DNA of 64,000 bases, from assembly GCA_029570205.1 (NCBI GenBank), contig JAKQSI010000114.1:39939-103938 (forward strand), read 5' to 3'. The notes under the pieces were generated by a model. The model was given only the letters and a program-made list of their open reading frames with translations, searched no databases and was not told where the DNA came from. Positions 54,629 through 62,246 of the stretch are shown here, piece by piece. Every line of letters starts with the position of its first letter. Position 1 is the stretch's first letter. The stretch comes from Candidatus Omnitrophota bacterium. Its GTDB lineage: Bacteria > Hinthialibacterota > Hinthialibacteria > Hinthialibacterales > JAKPRU01. The position numbers and the translations under genes are program-made.

Positions 54629-55144
54629 TTACGCTTGCGGAGCCGCCGGCGGCACAAAAACCCGGGTTCCCAGCTCACGGTCCATCATGAACAGTCCGCT
54701 CCGCGCGTCGCCGACCATTTTCAACTCATCCACGATTTGGCCGGCGGTGGATTCTTCTTCTACCTGCTCGGTAATAAACCATTGAAGAAATGTGCTGCAA
54801 GCGTGATCCCGCAGCTCCACGGCGATATCGGCCAGTTTGTTGATCCGCGCCGTTACGTTCTGTTCATGTTCGACTACCGCCTCGAAAGCGGCCAGGGGTG
54901 AGGCCCACTCGTTCGCAGGTGCGTCCACGGCTTTCAGAATCACGCGGCCTCCGCGTTGAATTACAAAATCGAACAGTTTCATGGCGTGTACCATTTCCTC
55001 CTGCGCCTGAACACGCATCCAGTTCGCGAATCCACGAAGGTTGATGTTCTCAAAATAGGCCGACATGGACAAATACAGATAGGCCGAGAACAGCTCGGCG
55101 TTGACCTGGTCGTTGATCGCATCCTGCATCTTGTTGTCGATCAT
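54629..55144 (-). CDS. ftn: Ferritin
   Basis: Iron-storage protein forming 24-mer shells, 171 residues, of the bacterial non-haem FtnA type. Ferroxidase-site residues are visible in NDQVNAELFSAYLYLSM (Glu17), QAQEEMVHAMKLFDFV (Glu, His near 50-53) and VVEHEQNV (Glu near 94), with FLQWFITEQVEEE carrying the Glu/Gln of the third site. AAAGGGG lies nine bases before the ATG. It is 29 bp after the thiol peroxidase gene, and would lower free iron during oxidative stress. The C-terminus (GTRVFVPPAAPQA) is slightly longer than usual. Confidence 0.95.
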   Translation of the reverse strand: MIDNKMQDAINDQVNAELFSAYLYLSMSAYFENINLRGFANWMRVQAQEEMVHAMKLFDFVIQRGGRVILKAVDAPANEWASPLAAFEAVVEHEQNVTARINKLADIAVELRDHACSTFLQWFITEQVEEESTAGQIVDELKMVGDARSGLFMMDRELGTRVFVPPAAPQA

Positions 55145-55173
55145 CGTTTCATACCCCTTTCTGCGGGTGTTGG

Positions 55174-55689
55174 TTATTTCAACTTCTTCACAGCGTCGAT
55201 AGCCGCTGCGTAGTTTGGCTCGTCGGTCACTTCCTTTACAATCTCCGCATAGCGGACAATTCCTTCTCGGTCCACGACATACACGGCGCGGGCCAGGAGA
55301 CGGAGTTCCTTAATCAGCAGGCCGAATGCCTGGCCGAACGATGCATTTCTGTGGTCGGAAAGAATGCGAACATGTTTCGCCCCTGCGGCGCCGCACCAGC
55401 GGGCTTGGGCAAATGGAAGGTCCATACTGATCGTCAGGATGTCCACGTCCGGCCCCAGCGCGCCGGCTTCCCGGTTGAATCGCTTGGTCTGTATGTCGCA
55501 AACCGGCGTGTCTAACGACGGCACAGAAGAGATCACGCAAATCTTCGCCCGGTACGAGGAAAATGTAACTTCCGACAAATCGTTACCCAATACGGTAAAA
55601 TCCGGGGCGACATCGCCGATCTTTACCTCGTTGCCTGCCAGAGTCAGCGGGTTTCCTCCAAATGTAATTACACCTGTTCGTTCGTGCAT
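55174..55689 (-). CDS. tpx: Thiol peroxidase (Tpx, atypical 2-Cys peroxiredoxin)
   Basis: Reduces hydrogen and organic peroxides with thioredoxin as donor. The 171-residue protein has peroxidatic Cys64 in VPSLDTPVCDIQT and resolving Cys99 in AQARWCGAAGAKHVRILSDH, a 35-residue spacing close to the 34 of Escherichia coli Tpx. The N-terminal ITFGGNPLTLAGNEVKIGDVAPDF is typical. GGAG lies eight bases before the ATG. Neighbours are ferritin (29 bp downstream) and the ferritin-like protein (24 bp upstream), all on one strand and probably one transcript. The thioredoxin at 11.6 kb could be the donor. Confidence 0.96.
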   Translation of the reverse strand: MHERTGVITFGGNPLTLAGNEVKIGDVAPDFTVLGNDLSEVTFSSYRAKICVISSVPSLDTPVCDIQTKRFNREAGALGPDVDILTISMDLPFAQARWCGAAGAKHVRILSDHRNASFGQAFGLLIKELRLLARAVYVVDREGIVRYAEIVKEVTDEPNYAAAIDAVKKLK

Positions 55690-55713
55690 CGTCGTTACTC
55701 CGATCCTTGATTC

Positions 55714-56151
55714 TCAACCGCAGGCAGGCATCCCTTGTTTAACCTGTTCGAGATCCTCCAGCATCAGGTTATGCTTTTCCTCATCGGCCAGGAGATATTT
55801 GATCAGATACTCCTGAATCGCCATTTTCTTGCCTCGCATGGCCTGCAAGACCTCTTCGCCCATCACAATCGTCTGTTTTTCAATTTCAATATGTTTCTCA
55901 ATTCCGTCCCAGACCCGCTGTAATTCGTCAGGATTGAGCGATATTGTCTCGTTCTCGAGGCTGTCGATCACCATCTGTTGAACCAGATGGTGCATCAGGG
56001 AATCGCGTTGAATGATTTCCATCAGCAGGTGGATGATCGGATTGTCGGACTGTTCCATGATCCACCCGGTTGACGCGACGGCCGTGTCCTCGACTTTCTG
56101 CCATTGTTTCATCACGGACCGTATTTTCCGGTGCAGCTCTTGGGGGCACAT
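55714..56151 (-). CDS. Unrecognised ferritin-like helical protein in the oxygen-defence island
   Basis: A 145-residue, nearly all-helical protein. The layout of four amphipathic helices is suggested by RKIRSVMKQWQKVEDTAV, NPIIHLLMEIIQRDSLMHHLVQQMVIDSL, DELQRVWDGIEKHIEIEKQTIVMGEEVL and MAIQEYLIKYLLADEEKHNLMLEDLEQV. The last helix has E-x-x-H (DEEKH) as in ferritin-like diiron proteins, and helix 2 has D-x3-H-H. Diiron binding is therefore possible but not shown. It ends in MPACG. ATG at 56151 is chosen (AAAGGA five bases upstream) over one 18 bases earlier. It is the first gene after the Fur-like regulator and is followed by tpx after 24 bp. No named family recognised. Confidence 0.7.
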   Translation of the reverse strand: MCPQELHRKIRSVMKQWQKVEDTAVASTGWIMEQSDNPIIHLLMEIIQRDSLMHHLVQQMVIDSLENETISLNPDELQRVWDGIEKHIEIEKQTIVMGEEVLQAMRGKKMAIQEYLIKYLLADEEKHNLMLEDLEQVKQGMPACG

Positions 56152-56213
56152 ACGATTCCTTTCTTGCATTCCCTGATGTTGGTGCGATCCGCCGGTTCCG
56201 GCTGACTCGGCAT

Positions 56214-56240
56214 ATTATAGCGTTTTCCGAATACGGACAA
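56214..56240 (-). promoter_or_regulatory. Promoter for the ferritin-like/tpx/ferritin genes
   Basis: On the minus strand a perfect TATAAT -10 box and a TTGTCC -35-like box with a short 15-bp spacer, 63 bp before the ATG at 56151. The short spacing is compatible with activator- or repressor-controlled promoters. Confidence 0.45.
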
Positions 56241-56248
56241 CACGCGAT

Positions 56249-56647
56249 TCATTTTCTGTTTTTGCATCGAGGGCACACGCCCGTGAACGCCAGACGGTGT
56301 CCTGTGACCTCATACCCGGAAATCCTGCCGACTGTTTTCTCCACATCCGCGTTCAGATCGTACCCGACATCATCCACGCGACCGCAACACGTACACAGAA
56401 TATGATTGTGCCTCGATATGTTCCGGTCAAAATGTCTCTTGGAGCCTCCCATCTTCAGGGTTCTGACCATTCCGGACTCCGAAAGCGCCTGTAGGTTCCG
56501 ATACACGGTTCCCAAGCTGATTCGGGGAAGAGATTTCCTCGCCATCTCGTATATCTCCGATGCCGTCGGATGCCCGCTCGATTCTCGAATCACGTTGAGA
56601 ATGACCTGACGCTGCCGGGTCATTCTGTGTTCTGTCATTTCTTTCAA
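56249..56647 (-). CDS. Fur-family regulator (PerR-like)
   Basis: A 132-residue Fur-superfamily repressor that senses iron or peroxide. The winged-helix domain is HRMTRQRQVILNVIRESSGHPTASEIYEMARKSLPRISLGTVYRNLQAL, followed by KRHFDRNISRHNHILC with the regulatory metal ligands. The structural zinc uses CTCC and CPRC. The Asp in HFDRN matches the PerR-type Asp ligand, but PerR and Fur cannot be separated by sight. The adjacent peroxide and oxygen genes favour PerR. TTG at 56647 has GAGG eight bases upstream; ATG at 56638 is the alternative. A Fur-box-like dyad lies at 56664-56682, consistent with autoregulation. Confidence 0.9.
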   Translation of the reverse strand: MKEMTEHRMTRQRQVILNVIRESSGHPTASEIYEMARKSLPRISLGTVYRNLQALSESGMVRTLKMGGSKRHFDRNISRHNHILCTCCGRVDDVGYDLNADVEKTVGRISGYEVTGHRLAFTGVCPRCKNRK

Positions 56648-56663
56648 GATACTTGCCTCTTTC

Positions 56664-56682
56664 GATAATAGTAACCATTCTC
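56664..56682 (-). promoter_or_regulatory. Fur/PerR-box-like dyad upstream of the Fur-family gene
   Basis: Plus-strand GATAAT (56664-56669) and ATTCTC (56677-56682) form a near-palindrome with one mismatch, similar to the GATAAT/ATTATC halves of Fur and PerR operators. It starts 17 bp upstream of the start codon. Confidence 0.5.
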
Positions 56683-56775
56683 ACTTCATTACAAAGGGTG
56701 ACTTCCCCCGAATTGGGAAAAATGATTGGAATCCTGTCCTTGGAAGCACTTTTTCGCCGGGGCCGATGATTGGAA

Positions 56776-56870
56776 GAAGAAAGCGTGCTTTCCACCTTTC
56801 CTTGCCAGGCAGGGACGCCTGGCCCACTGGTGGGACAGGCCTCCGTGCCTGTCGATGAGCGAGCTTTCTT
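56776..56870 (+). repeat. Palindromic intergenic repeat, copy A
   Basis: About 95 bp that reappear inverted at 59508-59602 with roughly 85% identity by eye. The core 56806-56851 is an imperfect 46-bp palindrome starting CAGGCAGGGACGCCTGG. It has no coding signal. Confidence 0.75.
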
Positions 56871-56925
56871 AAGAAAGGCTCCTCTGTTCCCAACTCTCAA
56901 AGAACACAAAGGAAGCCCTGAATAC

Positions 56926-58059
56926 TTACTCCTCCAAATCAAGTCTCAGAGACCGTCTGAGAACCTCCTCATACACCGATAGAACTCCTTGCACCATCCG
57001 CTCCTGCGAGAAAAGTTCCCTGGCGCGTTGACGGGCTTCAGCTCCGTATTGCAGACGGAGTTCCGTACTGTCCAGCAACCGAGTCAGCGCTTCCGCCAGG
57101 GCCTTGGGATTCTCGGGTGGAACCACAAGACCGGTCTTTTCATGCAAGTTGACATAGGAGGTGCCGGTTCCAATCTCGGTCGAAACCAGGGGAAGACCCG
57201 AGGCCGCCGCTTCGATCAGCACAATCCCAAAGGCCTCGCTTCGGTATATCGACGGCAGGCAGAAGACATCCGATGCGAAATAGTAAGGGGCAACATCATC
57301 CACCTGCCCCAGGAATTGGATGCGGTCACGGTATGGAAGATCGGCGGCTTGCTTCATCAGGTCTCCGAGCAACGGCCCCTCGCCAACGATCAATAAGGTT
57401 CCGTTCACGTCCCGCATGGCCTCCAGAAGATACTTGACACCCTTGTAGTACCGGAGAATCCCGACAAACAAGACCAGGCGCATTCCGTATCGGCGCCGGA
57501 TTACCTGGGCCTGGTCTTCGATTTCCGGTGTGGGGGTGAACCGATTCAGAGGAACTCCGAGCGGAACGACTCGACATTTTTCCCGAAAATCACTCAGCAC
57601 CGGCGAGGTGTTCAGGTAATTTGGTGAGGTGACAATGATTCGATCGCTTTCGCCGAGAAATCGGTAAAGAAAAGGACGGTACAACGGAAAAATCCATGCC
57701 TGGCGGACAATATCGCTGTGGTAATGCACAATCACTTTGCCGCGGGGGCGGGCGATGAGGTGAGACAGAACGGCGGTGGGATTCGGCAGATGATAGTGCA
57801 GAATATCCGCCGAGTGCATCCGCAGCCACAGCGGGAAAGTGGGCGCAACGGGGCAGGAGAGCAATCGCCCCCATTCGCCCACCCGGCAAACCGGAATGCC
57901 CTCGATTTCGCTGTGTTCGGTCAGCCAACGCCTTCCGTTAACCAGCACAGACAACTCCCCGCAGACATCCCGGCAGCCTTCCACCAGGCGGTGAATCGAA
58001 ATCTCAATGCCGCCGGTGATCGGAGGATAGCAATCTTTGTAAATGTGAACAACGCGCAC
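56926..58059 (-). CDS. Glycosyltransferase family 4
   Basis: A 377-residue GT-B glycosyltransferase, best resembling family 4 enzymes of exopolysaccharide or lipopolysaccharide synthesis. The N-terminal VVHIYKDCYPPITGGIEISIHRLVEG gives the nucleotide-fold start with the glycine-rich loop. The donor half has VVPLGVPLNRFTP, LVLFVGILRYYKGVKYLLEAM, LLIVGEGPL and DVFCLPSIYRSEAFGIVLIEAAASGLPLVST with the EX7E motif. GTG at 58059 with AAGG upstream is the start. It is isolated between repeats, with no neighbouring glycan genes, so the product is unknown. Confidence 0.9.
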   Translation of the reverse strand: MRVVHIYKDCYPPITGGIEISIHRLVEGCRDVCGELSVLVNGRRWLTEHSEIEGIPVCRVGEWGRLLSCPVAPTFPLWLRMHSADILHYHLPNPTAVLSHLIARPRGKVIVHYHSDIVRQAWIFPLYRPFLYRFLGESDRIIVTSPNYLNTSPVLSDFREKCRVVPLGVPLNRFTPTPEIEDQAQVIRRRYGMRLVLFVGILRYYKGVKYLLEAMRDVNGTLLIVGEGPLLGDLMKQAADLPYRDRIQFLGQVDDVAPYYFASDVFCLPSIYRSEAFGIVLIEAAASGLPLVSTEIGTGTSYVNLHEKTGLVVPPENPKALAEALTRLLDSTELRLQYGAEARQRARELFSQERMVQGVLSVYEEVLRRSLRLDLEE

Positions 58060-58162
58060 GGAATCACCTTACCGGTCTATTACAGCATCCTCATCAATCA
58101 ATTGCCCTGTCCAAAACTGGCGCTCGGAAAACAGCAAAGTCTAATAAAATCAATGCCTGCGT

Positions 58163-58234
58163 ATCTCCCCCGATCTTGCGGGAGATGATTGACGGTTGCT
58201 TTCCCCAGCCGGATGACTCTCCCTTTTGGAGAGT
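58163..58234. repeat. Two hairpins of the dispersed CTCCC-type repeats
   Basis: ATCTCCC...GGGAGAT (58163-58186) contains the ATCTT core also found in the hairpins at 3777 and 29811. ACTCTCC...GGAGAGT (58216-58234) follows with a CTTTT loop. They fill the gap between two genes on the minus strand and could act as terminators. Confidence 0.5.
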
Positions 58235-58289
58235 ATCCACTCTCTTCTCCCTTGGGATGAGGGAAAGCATGTCTCCAGATCAACCTCTC

Positions 58290-59414
58290 TCAGAACGACC
58301 GGGATGCAATCCGCTGAATTGCATCCGCAATCGCCTGTCTGGCTCGGGGGTCTGTTTCGCGGTCATACGCGGTCTGCAAGTGGGCTAAAATCGGTTCATT
58401 GTCAAAGTTTCCGAGCGCATTCGCCGCCGCCGCACGGATCAGCGGATCGCTCATGTCATCCAGCGCCTTGTCCAGCAGTGGAACGGAGTCTTTGTTGCTG
58501 ATGTGGCGACAGGCGGTCAGGATTCTCTCGCGGTACTCTTCATCAGTTTGCCCCTTAACAGCATCCAGTAAGGCTTGGGTGGCCTCCGGGGTTCCGATCA
58601 TCGCCAGGGCATTGCCGGCGCCGGTCTGTATCTCCGGCCGCACCCCCGGCTTGATCGCATCGGACAATGCCGAAACGGCCTCCGGATTCCGTATTTCCGA
58701 AAGAGTATTTGCAATTCGCTGCTGATAATTGTCGTCCACTCTGCCCGACCAATCCAACAGGCTTGTCACCACCGAGGGGCCTCCGAGCGAGGTGAGAATC
58801 TTTCCCGCATCCTCTGCCCACCAGTCTACCGAGTCCTGAAGCAATCCTTCGATGACCTGTTCCATACAGGCAGGATTGTTGATTTTGCACAATTGCGCGC
58901 GGAGATTGTCCTTGATTCGCGGGTCCTGTTCATTTCGGATGGCCTTAAGGAGTTCTCCCAGCGCTTTCGGCGTGCCGATCAGCGCCAGCCCATAAGCCGC
59001 AAATTCCCGGACATTTTCATCAATGGGACTGTGCATCAGTCCGGCCAGACGATCCACCGCCGCATCCCCGAAAGCTGCCATTCGTTTCAGAATATCCATC
59101 AACTTCGCCTTGTCTCTGGGGCTGCCCAGGACCGTGGGCGCAAAGTCTGCCAGCAGTAAATCCAGTTGACGATCGATCGACATCTCCGGCGTCGGTTCCA
59201 CGCTGACCGTTGTTGTGCCTTCTTCAATCTGAATGGCTGCTGCCGGAGTTTGCACGGGAAGAGGAGTTGGGGGTTGAACTTGCGTCGGAGATGCGATCTG
59301 TTTGGGAGTCTCTTTCACTTCCGGCGGCTCCGTGCCGGTTTGAGGCCACAACAAAATGAACACCACCAGCGCTGCCACCAGAACCACAATGAAAAGAATG
59401 GCCTTATTGTTCAT
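58290..59414 (-). CDS. Membrane-anchored HEAT-repeat protein
   Basis: A 374-residue protein with an N-terminal membrane anchor (KAILFIVVLVAALVVFILLWP, residues about 4-24), a proline-rich linker (about 27-70) and about eight HEAT or PBS-lyase-type helical repeats filling the rest. Repeat units include FAAYGLALIGTPKALGELLKAI, AGNALAMIGTPEATQALLDAV and AAANALGNFDNEPILAHLQTAYDRETDPRARQAIADAIQRI. The repeats would serve protein binding on the outer side of the inner membrane. AAAGGAG seven bases upstream supports the ATG. No neighbour suggests a partner. Confidence 0.85.
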   Translation of the reverse strand: MNNKAILFIVVLVAALVVFILLWPQTGTEPPEVKETPKQIASPTQVQPPTPLPVQTPAAAIQIEEGTTTVSVEPTPEMSIDRQLDLLLADFAPTVLGSPRDKAKLMDILKRMAAFGDAAVDRLAGLMHSPIDENVREFAAYGLALIGTPKALGELLKAIRNEQDPRIKDNLRAQLCKINNPACMEQVIEGLLQDSVDWWAEDAGKILTSLGGPSVVTSLLDWSGRVDDNYQQRIANTLSEIRNPEAVSALSDAIKPGVRPEIQTGAGNALAMIGTPEATQALLDAVKGQTDEEYRERILTACRHISNKDSVPLLDKALDDMSDPLIRAAAANALGNFDNEPILAHLQTAYDRETDPRARQAIADAIQRIASRSF

Positions 59415-59507
59415 CTTTACTCCTTTCCCGACTCCTGAAAAATCTCACCTCCAACCATCTGAGATCGCCACGTCGCCGCCCTTCGCAGACTCCTGGCTGC
59501 TCCTCCT

Positions 59508-59602
59508 GAGAAAGCTCACCCATCGACAGGCAGGGACGCCTGTCCCACCAGTGGGCCAGGCGTCCCTGCCTGGCAAAGAAGGGCGGGAAGCACACTTTCT
59601 TC
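59508..59602 (-). repeat. Palindromic intergenic repeat, copy B
   Basis: Inverted partner of the repeat at 56776-56870. Its core 59527-59572 folds into a 22-bp stem with one mismatch and a 2-base loop. It lies inside the module seen uninterrupted at about 6310-6375, as if inserted there. Confidence 0.75.
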
Positions 59603-59653
59603 ACCCAGTCACCGGCCCCGCCGGAGCGAGGCTCGCGATGACGGGCGCTGTAC

Positions 59654-59673
59654 GGGCGACGCATGCGTCGCCC
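59654..59673. repeat. Perfect 20-bp palindrome (REP-like)
   Basis: The sequence beginning GGGCGACGCATGCGTC is its own reverse complement over 20 bp. Similar palindromes are common as dispersed extragenic elements in many bacterial genomes. Confidence 0.6.
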
Positions 59674-59747
59674 CTACGGCAACAAATCCATCATACCTGT
59701 ATCCCGCCCCACGGTCACGCGACACCCGAATAAATGGCGCTTTTTGC

Positions 59748-60728
59748 TCATTCCGTGGAGAAATCGGGTAGCGGAACCGGGACTCCGCCACGTTCTTTGC
59801 TGGTATCCGCTGCCTCCATGAACGCCAGAAGTTCCAGGGTTTCCTCCGGCGCCACGGGGGGAATGCCGGTCTTGAAGAATTTTACAATCTCCGCCACCAG
59901 GCCTCCATAGTCGTGCCCCTGGCCGTTCGTCACGGCCTTCTCGCCGAACACCGTGCATCCGTATTGCCCATTGCCGGAACGGGTTCCACGAAAAGTTCCG
60001 ACACGCCCGTCTTTCCAGCGGCCCACGACAAAATCTGTGTCCGGCGTGGAAATGCGTGTAACGGATTCGCATCCCGGCCCCATGGCCGTATACAGAATCT
60101 CCACGCCGTGAATGCCGTACCAGAACAGGTCGGGGTGGTGCGGTTCCAGGTGGCAGGGGGAATACGCGCTGCAGCCGACGATTTTCCCGACGGTTTCCGG
60201 ATCTACCGCCTTCCGAATCGCCTGAGCAAACCGAAGGCTGGAGGAGCTGAACCAGGGAACATCCGCTTTCTTTGCCAGTCGAGCGATTTCAACGGCATCT
60301 TTCACACTTGCCGTCATCGGCTTGTCGATATAAAAGGGGACTTTTTGTTCGATTACCTGTTTAGCCTGCTGCAAGTGGGGCCTTCCATCGACGCTTTCAA
60401 TCATGACGGCATCTACCATGCCGCACAGCTCGGCGATGGTATCGACAATCTCGACTCCGTAATCCTTCTGCAGCGTTGTGGCGTATTCTTCTACGCGACT
60501 CCAGCTGGATTCGAGATCGGGGCTTCCGCCCTTGAATCCGGCCACGACTTTCGCGCCGGGGACATGCTCCGGGTTTGCCGGATCGTTAAGAATCCGGGTG
60601 AATGCGATCACATGAGAGGTATCCAGGCCGATCATCCCGATCCGGATCGGTTCCTCCGCCTGTCCCACAGTTACGGAAAGAATCGCCGGAATGCACAAGA
60701 TGAAAACGGTGAGCCGTTGCCGGGTCAT
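59748..60728 (-). CDS. Secreted Gfo/Idh/MocA-family protein
   Basis: A 326-residue oxidoreductase-like protein with a Sec-type signal peptide (RQRLTVFILCIPAILSVTVGQA). The start at 60728 has GGAGG six bases upstream; a longer frame to 60926 runs through a GC-rich repeat and is rejected. The Rossmann part is IRIGMIGLDTSHVIAFTRILND, followed by VDAVMIESVDGRPHLQQAKQVIEQKVPFYIDKPM with the E-K-P-like D-K-P motif and, in the C-terminal part, FWYGIHGVEILYTAMG, the substrate-domain HGVE signature. NAD-dependent sugar oxidation outside the cytoplasm is the family expectation; the substrate is unknown. It sits with two other secreted proteins. Confidence 0.87.
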   Translation of the reverse strand: MTRQRLTVFILCIPAILSVTVGQAEEPIRIGMIGLDTSHVIAFTRILNDPANPEHVPGAKVVAGFKGGSPDLESSWSRVEEYATTLQKDYGVEIVDTIAELCGMVDAVMIESVDGRPHLQQAKQVIEQKVPFYIDKPMTASVKDAVEIARLAKKADVPWFSSSSLRFAQAIRKAVDPETVGKIVGCSAYSPCHLEPHHPDLFWYGIHGVEILYTAMGPGCESVTRISTPDTDFVVGRWKDGRVGTFRGTRSGNGQYGCTVFGEKAVTNGQGHDYGGLVAEIVKFFKTGIPPVAPEETLELLAFMEAADTSKERGGVPVPLPDFSTE

Positions 60729-60829
60729 AATATTCCTCCGATTTTCTTCGCTGATCCATTGGAAATTACCCTGTGCGGGGAGGGATGAGAAGGTTTGTGT
60801 CAGAACCTCCGACCCTCGCCAGCCAGAAC

Positions 60830-60897
60830 CCCCACCCCGGCCCTCCCCGCGAGCGGGGAGGGAGCTATCCCCCCGTTCACGGGGGGATTGAGGGGGG
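60830..60897. repeat. GC-rich hairpin repeats upstream of the Gfo/Idh/MocA gene
   Basis: CCCTCCCCGC/GCGGGGAGGG with a 2-base loop and CCCCCC/GGGGGG with a short loop lie in tandem. Together they account for a spurious extension of the downstream gene. Confidence 0.5.
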
Positions 60898-60962
60898 CAA
60901 AAAAGAAGAAGGGGACATGAAACCATGCCCCCTTCGGGTATTCGACGATCACTTGTGTGATC

Positions 60963-61919
60963 TTATTTCATATCCCATTTTCCGACTCCGGTCGGATCTT
61001 CGCCCATTGCCCAGCGAACCATGCGACGCGTCAGGTCGACACCAGCCGGTGTCAGGTAGTCATACGTGACGATCCAGGTTGGAGGCAGATCTGCTTCGGG
61101 CGTCGGTCTGACATTACCACCGTTGCAGAACGGAACCACCATGCGAGCCGGGGCCTTTGTTCCGTCGGCTAGATCGCCACCTGCCTCGATAACAGACAAA
61201 GCGGACATGGTCGGATCTGACTTCCAGACGGCCAATACAACCGTTCCGGGAGCGGCGTCAGCGGCAACATCCTTGATTCCGGCGGCCACCTCACCTGCGG
61301 TCAGAGCACCGGGGTCCCAAATCTGGATTTCATCGGGTAATCCGGCGGTCAGCGGGTGGGTTTTTCCGGCAGCCGTCAATTGGATTGTCGTATCGCCGTT
61401 CATATCGCCATTGCCCGTGCCGTAGAACATGAAGATCGTGCCGATCTTACCTGTGTTTGAAGCGGTGCAGCTATGCTCGCCCATAATGATCGGGACACCA
61501 CCTGCGCCCCTGAGCTGGGGACAAATGTTCGACCAGACGGTTCCGGTAACCCACGCCAAGCTGTAACCGTCGTCCTTCAAGAAAGTCGGCTGCATCATGT
61601 ATTCGCCATCGTTCACATAATTAAAGTAATCGGCATCATCCCCCGGCGGGAACGGACATTCGCCATTGTTCAGCATGTACTGAACCACATAATCCGTCAT
61701 CAGGAGGGAGAAATATCCCCAACTGTCCAGCGTCTTGCACAGAACTTCATCCGTCATGGAAAAGTGGTGCATGATGTCGAAGTCCCGGTCGTGAGTCGAG
61801 CCAGTGCTGCCCGGGCACCAGGAGATTCGTCCGATTAAGGCGATTTTCTTCGGAGCGGCATACGCCAACATTCCGAAGCACGTAACACAAATCAACGTTA
61901 ATAGTAGTACTTTCTTCAT
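60963..61919 (-). CDS. Secreted protein of unknown function
   Basis: A 318-residue protein with a clean signal peptide (KKVLLLTLICVTCFGMLAYA). The mature part starts PKKIALIGRISWCPGSTGSTHDRDF, and several motifs look like a glutamine-amidotransferase-like sandwich (GVPIIMGEHSCTASNTGKIG; LTAGLPDEIQIWDPG; PARMVVPFCNGGNVRPT), suggesting the ThuA-like or DJ-1-like fold seen in secreted carbohydrate enzymes. The usual nucleophile cysteine cannot be assigned with confidence. Two cysteines sit in conserved-looking spots (WCPGS, EHSCTAS). GGAGG lies nine bases before the ATG, in the loop of a hairpin. It is transcribed with the secreted DUF1080 and Gfo/Idh/MocA genes on one strand. Confidence 0.65.
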   Translation of the reverse strand: MKKVLLLTLICVTCFGMLAYAAPKKIALIGRISWCPGSTGSTHDRDFDIMHHFSMTDEVLCKTLDSWGYFSLLMTDYVVQYMLNNGECPFPPGDDADYFNYVNDGEYMMQPTFLKDDGYSLAWVTGTVWSNICPQLRGAGGVPIIMGEHSCTASNTGKIGTIFMFYGTGNGDMNGDTTIQLTAAGKTHPLTAGLPDEIQIWDPGALTAGEVAAGIKDVAADAAPGTVVLAVWKSDPTMSALSVIEAGGDLADGTKAPARMVVPFCNGGNVRPTPEADLPPTWIVTYDYLTPAGVDLTRRMVRWAMGEDPTGVGKWDMK

Positions 61920-62246
61920 TTACGGGTTCCTCCGTACGTAAATTTGTGTGCAGAACTCTGCACAATTGCCTTGCGTTGTTAAAGATACGGTGGACCAGCG
62001 CAGATTCGCTTCTCGCTGTGTCCTATTCACAAACGCCTCCTTTCCATAGGGGTCAGTCTGCCCGGTGTTGTGTATTAAGGCCAAATTCATCCGACACCAC
62101 GCAACTCGAATTGTATTTCTACCACAAATATTGTTTTTTGTCTATACGGTTTCGCACTTTTTTTCGTCATCTCCTCGATTTTTTTCAGTTCGTGGCCGGA
62201 TTGGACCAAGTGGAGAGCGTTGACACGGAATCCGCTCTGAAAAGTA
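61920..62246. other. Intergenic region with a hairpin around the ribosome binding site
   Basis: 327 bp upstream of the 318-residue secreted protein. TTTACG (61919-61924) and CGTAAA (61937-61942) pair and place the GGAGG of the downstream gene in the loop. The rest is AT-rich with no recognised gene or strong promoter. Confidence 0.4.

Larger units (their letters stand above)
59415..59747. other. Repeat-rich intergenic region
   Basis: 333 bp made almost wholly of repeat modules: CTGAGATCGCCAC at 59459, CCCTTCGCAGACTC near 59479, palindromic copy B (59508-59602), CGCGATGACGGG near 59634, and a perfect 20-bp palindrome at 59654-59673. I see no gene. Confidence 0.7.

Noticed and set aside
56776..59673. 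Could the palindromic repeats be a CRISPR array?
   Set aside because: Only two main copies exist, inverted and 2.6 kb apart, without regular spacers or cas genes.
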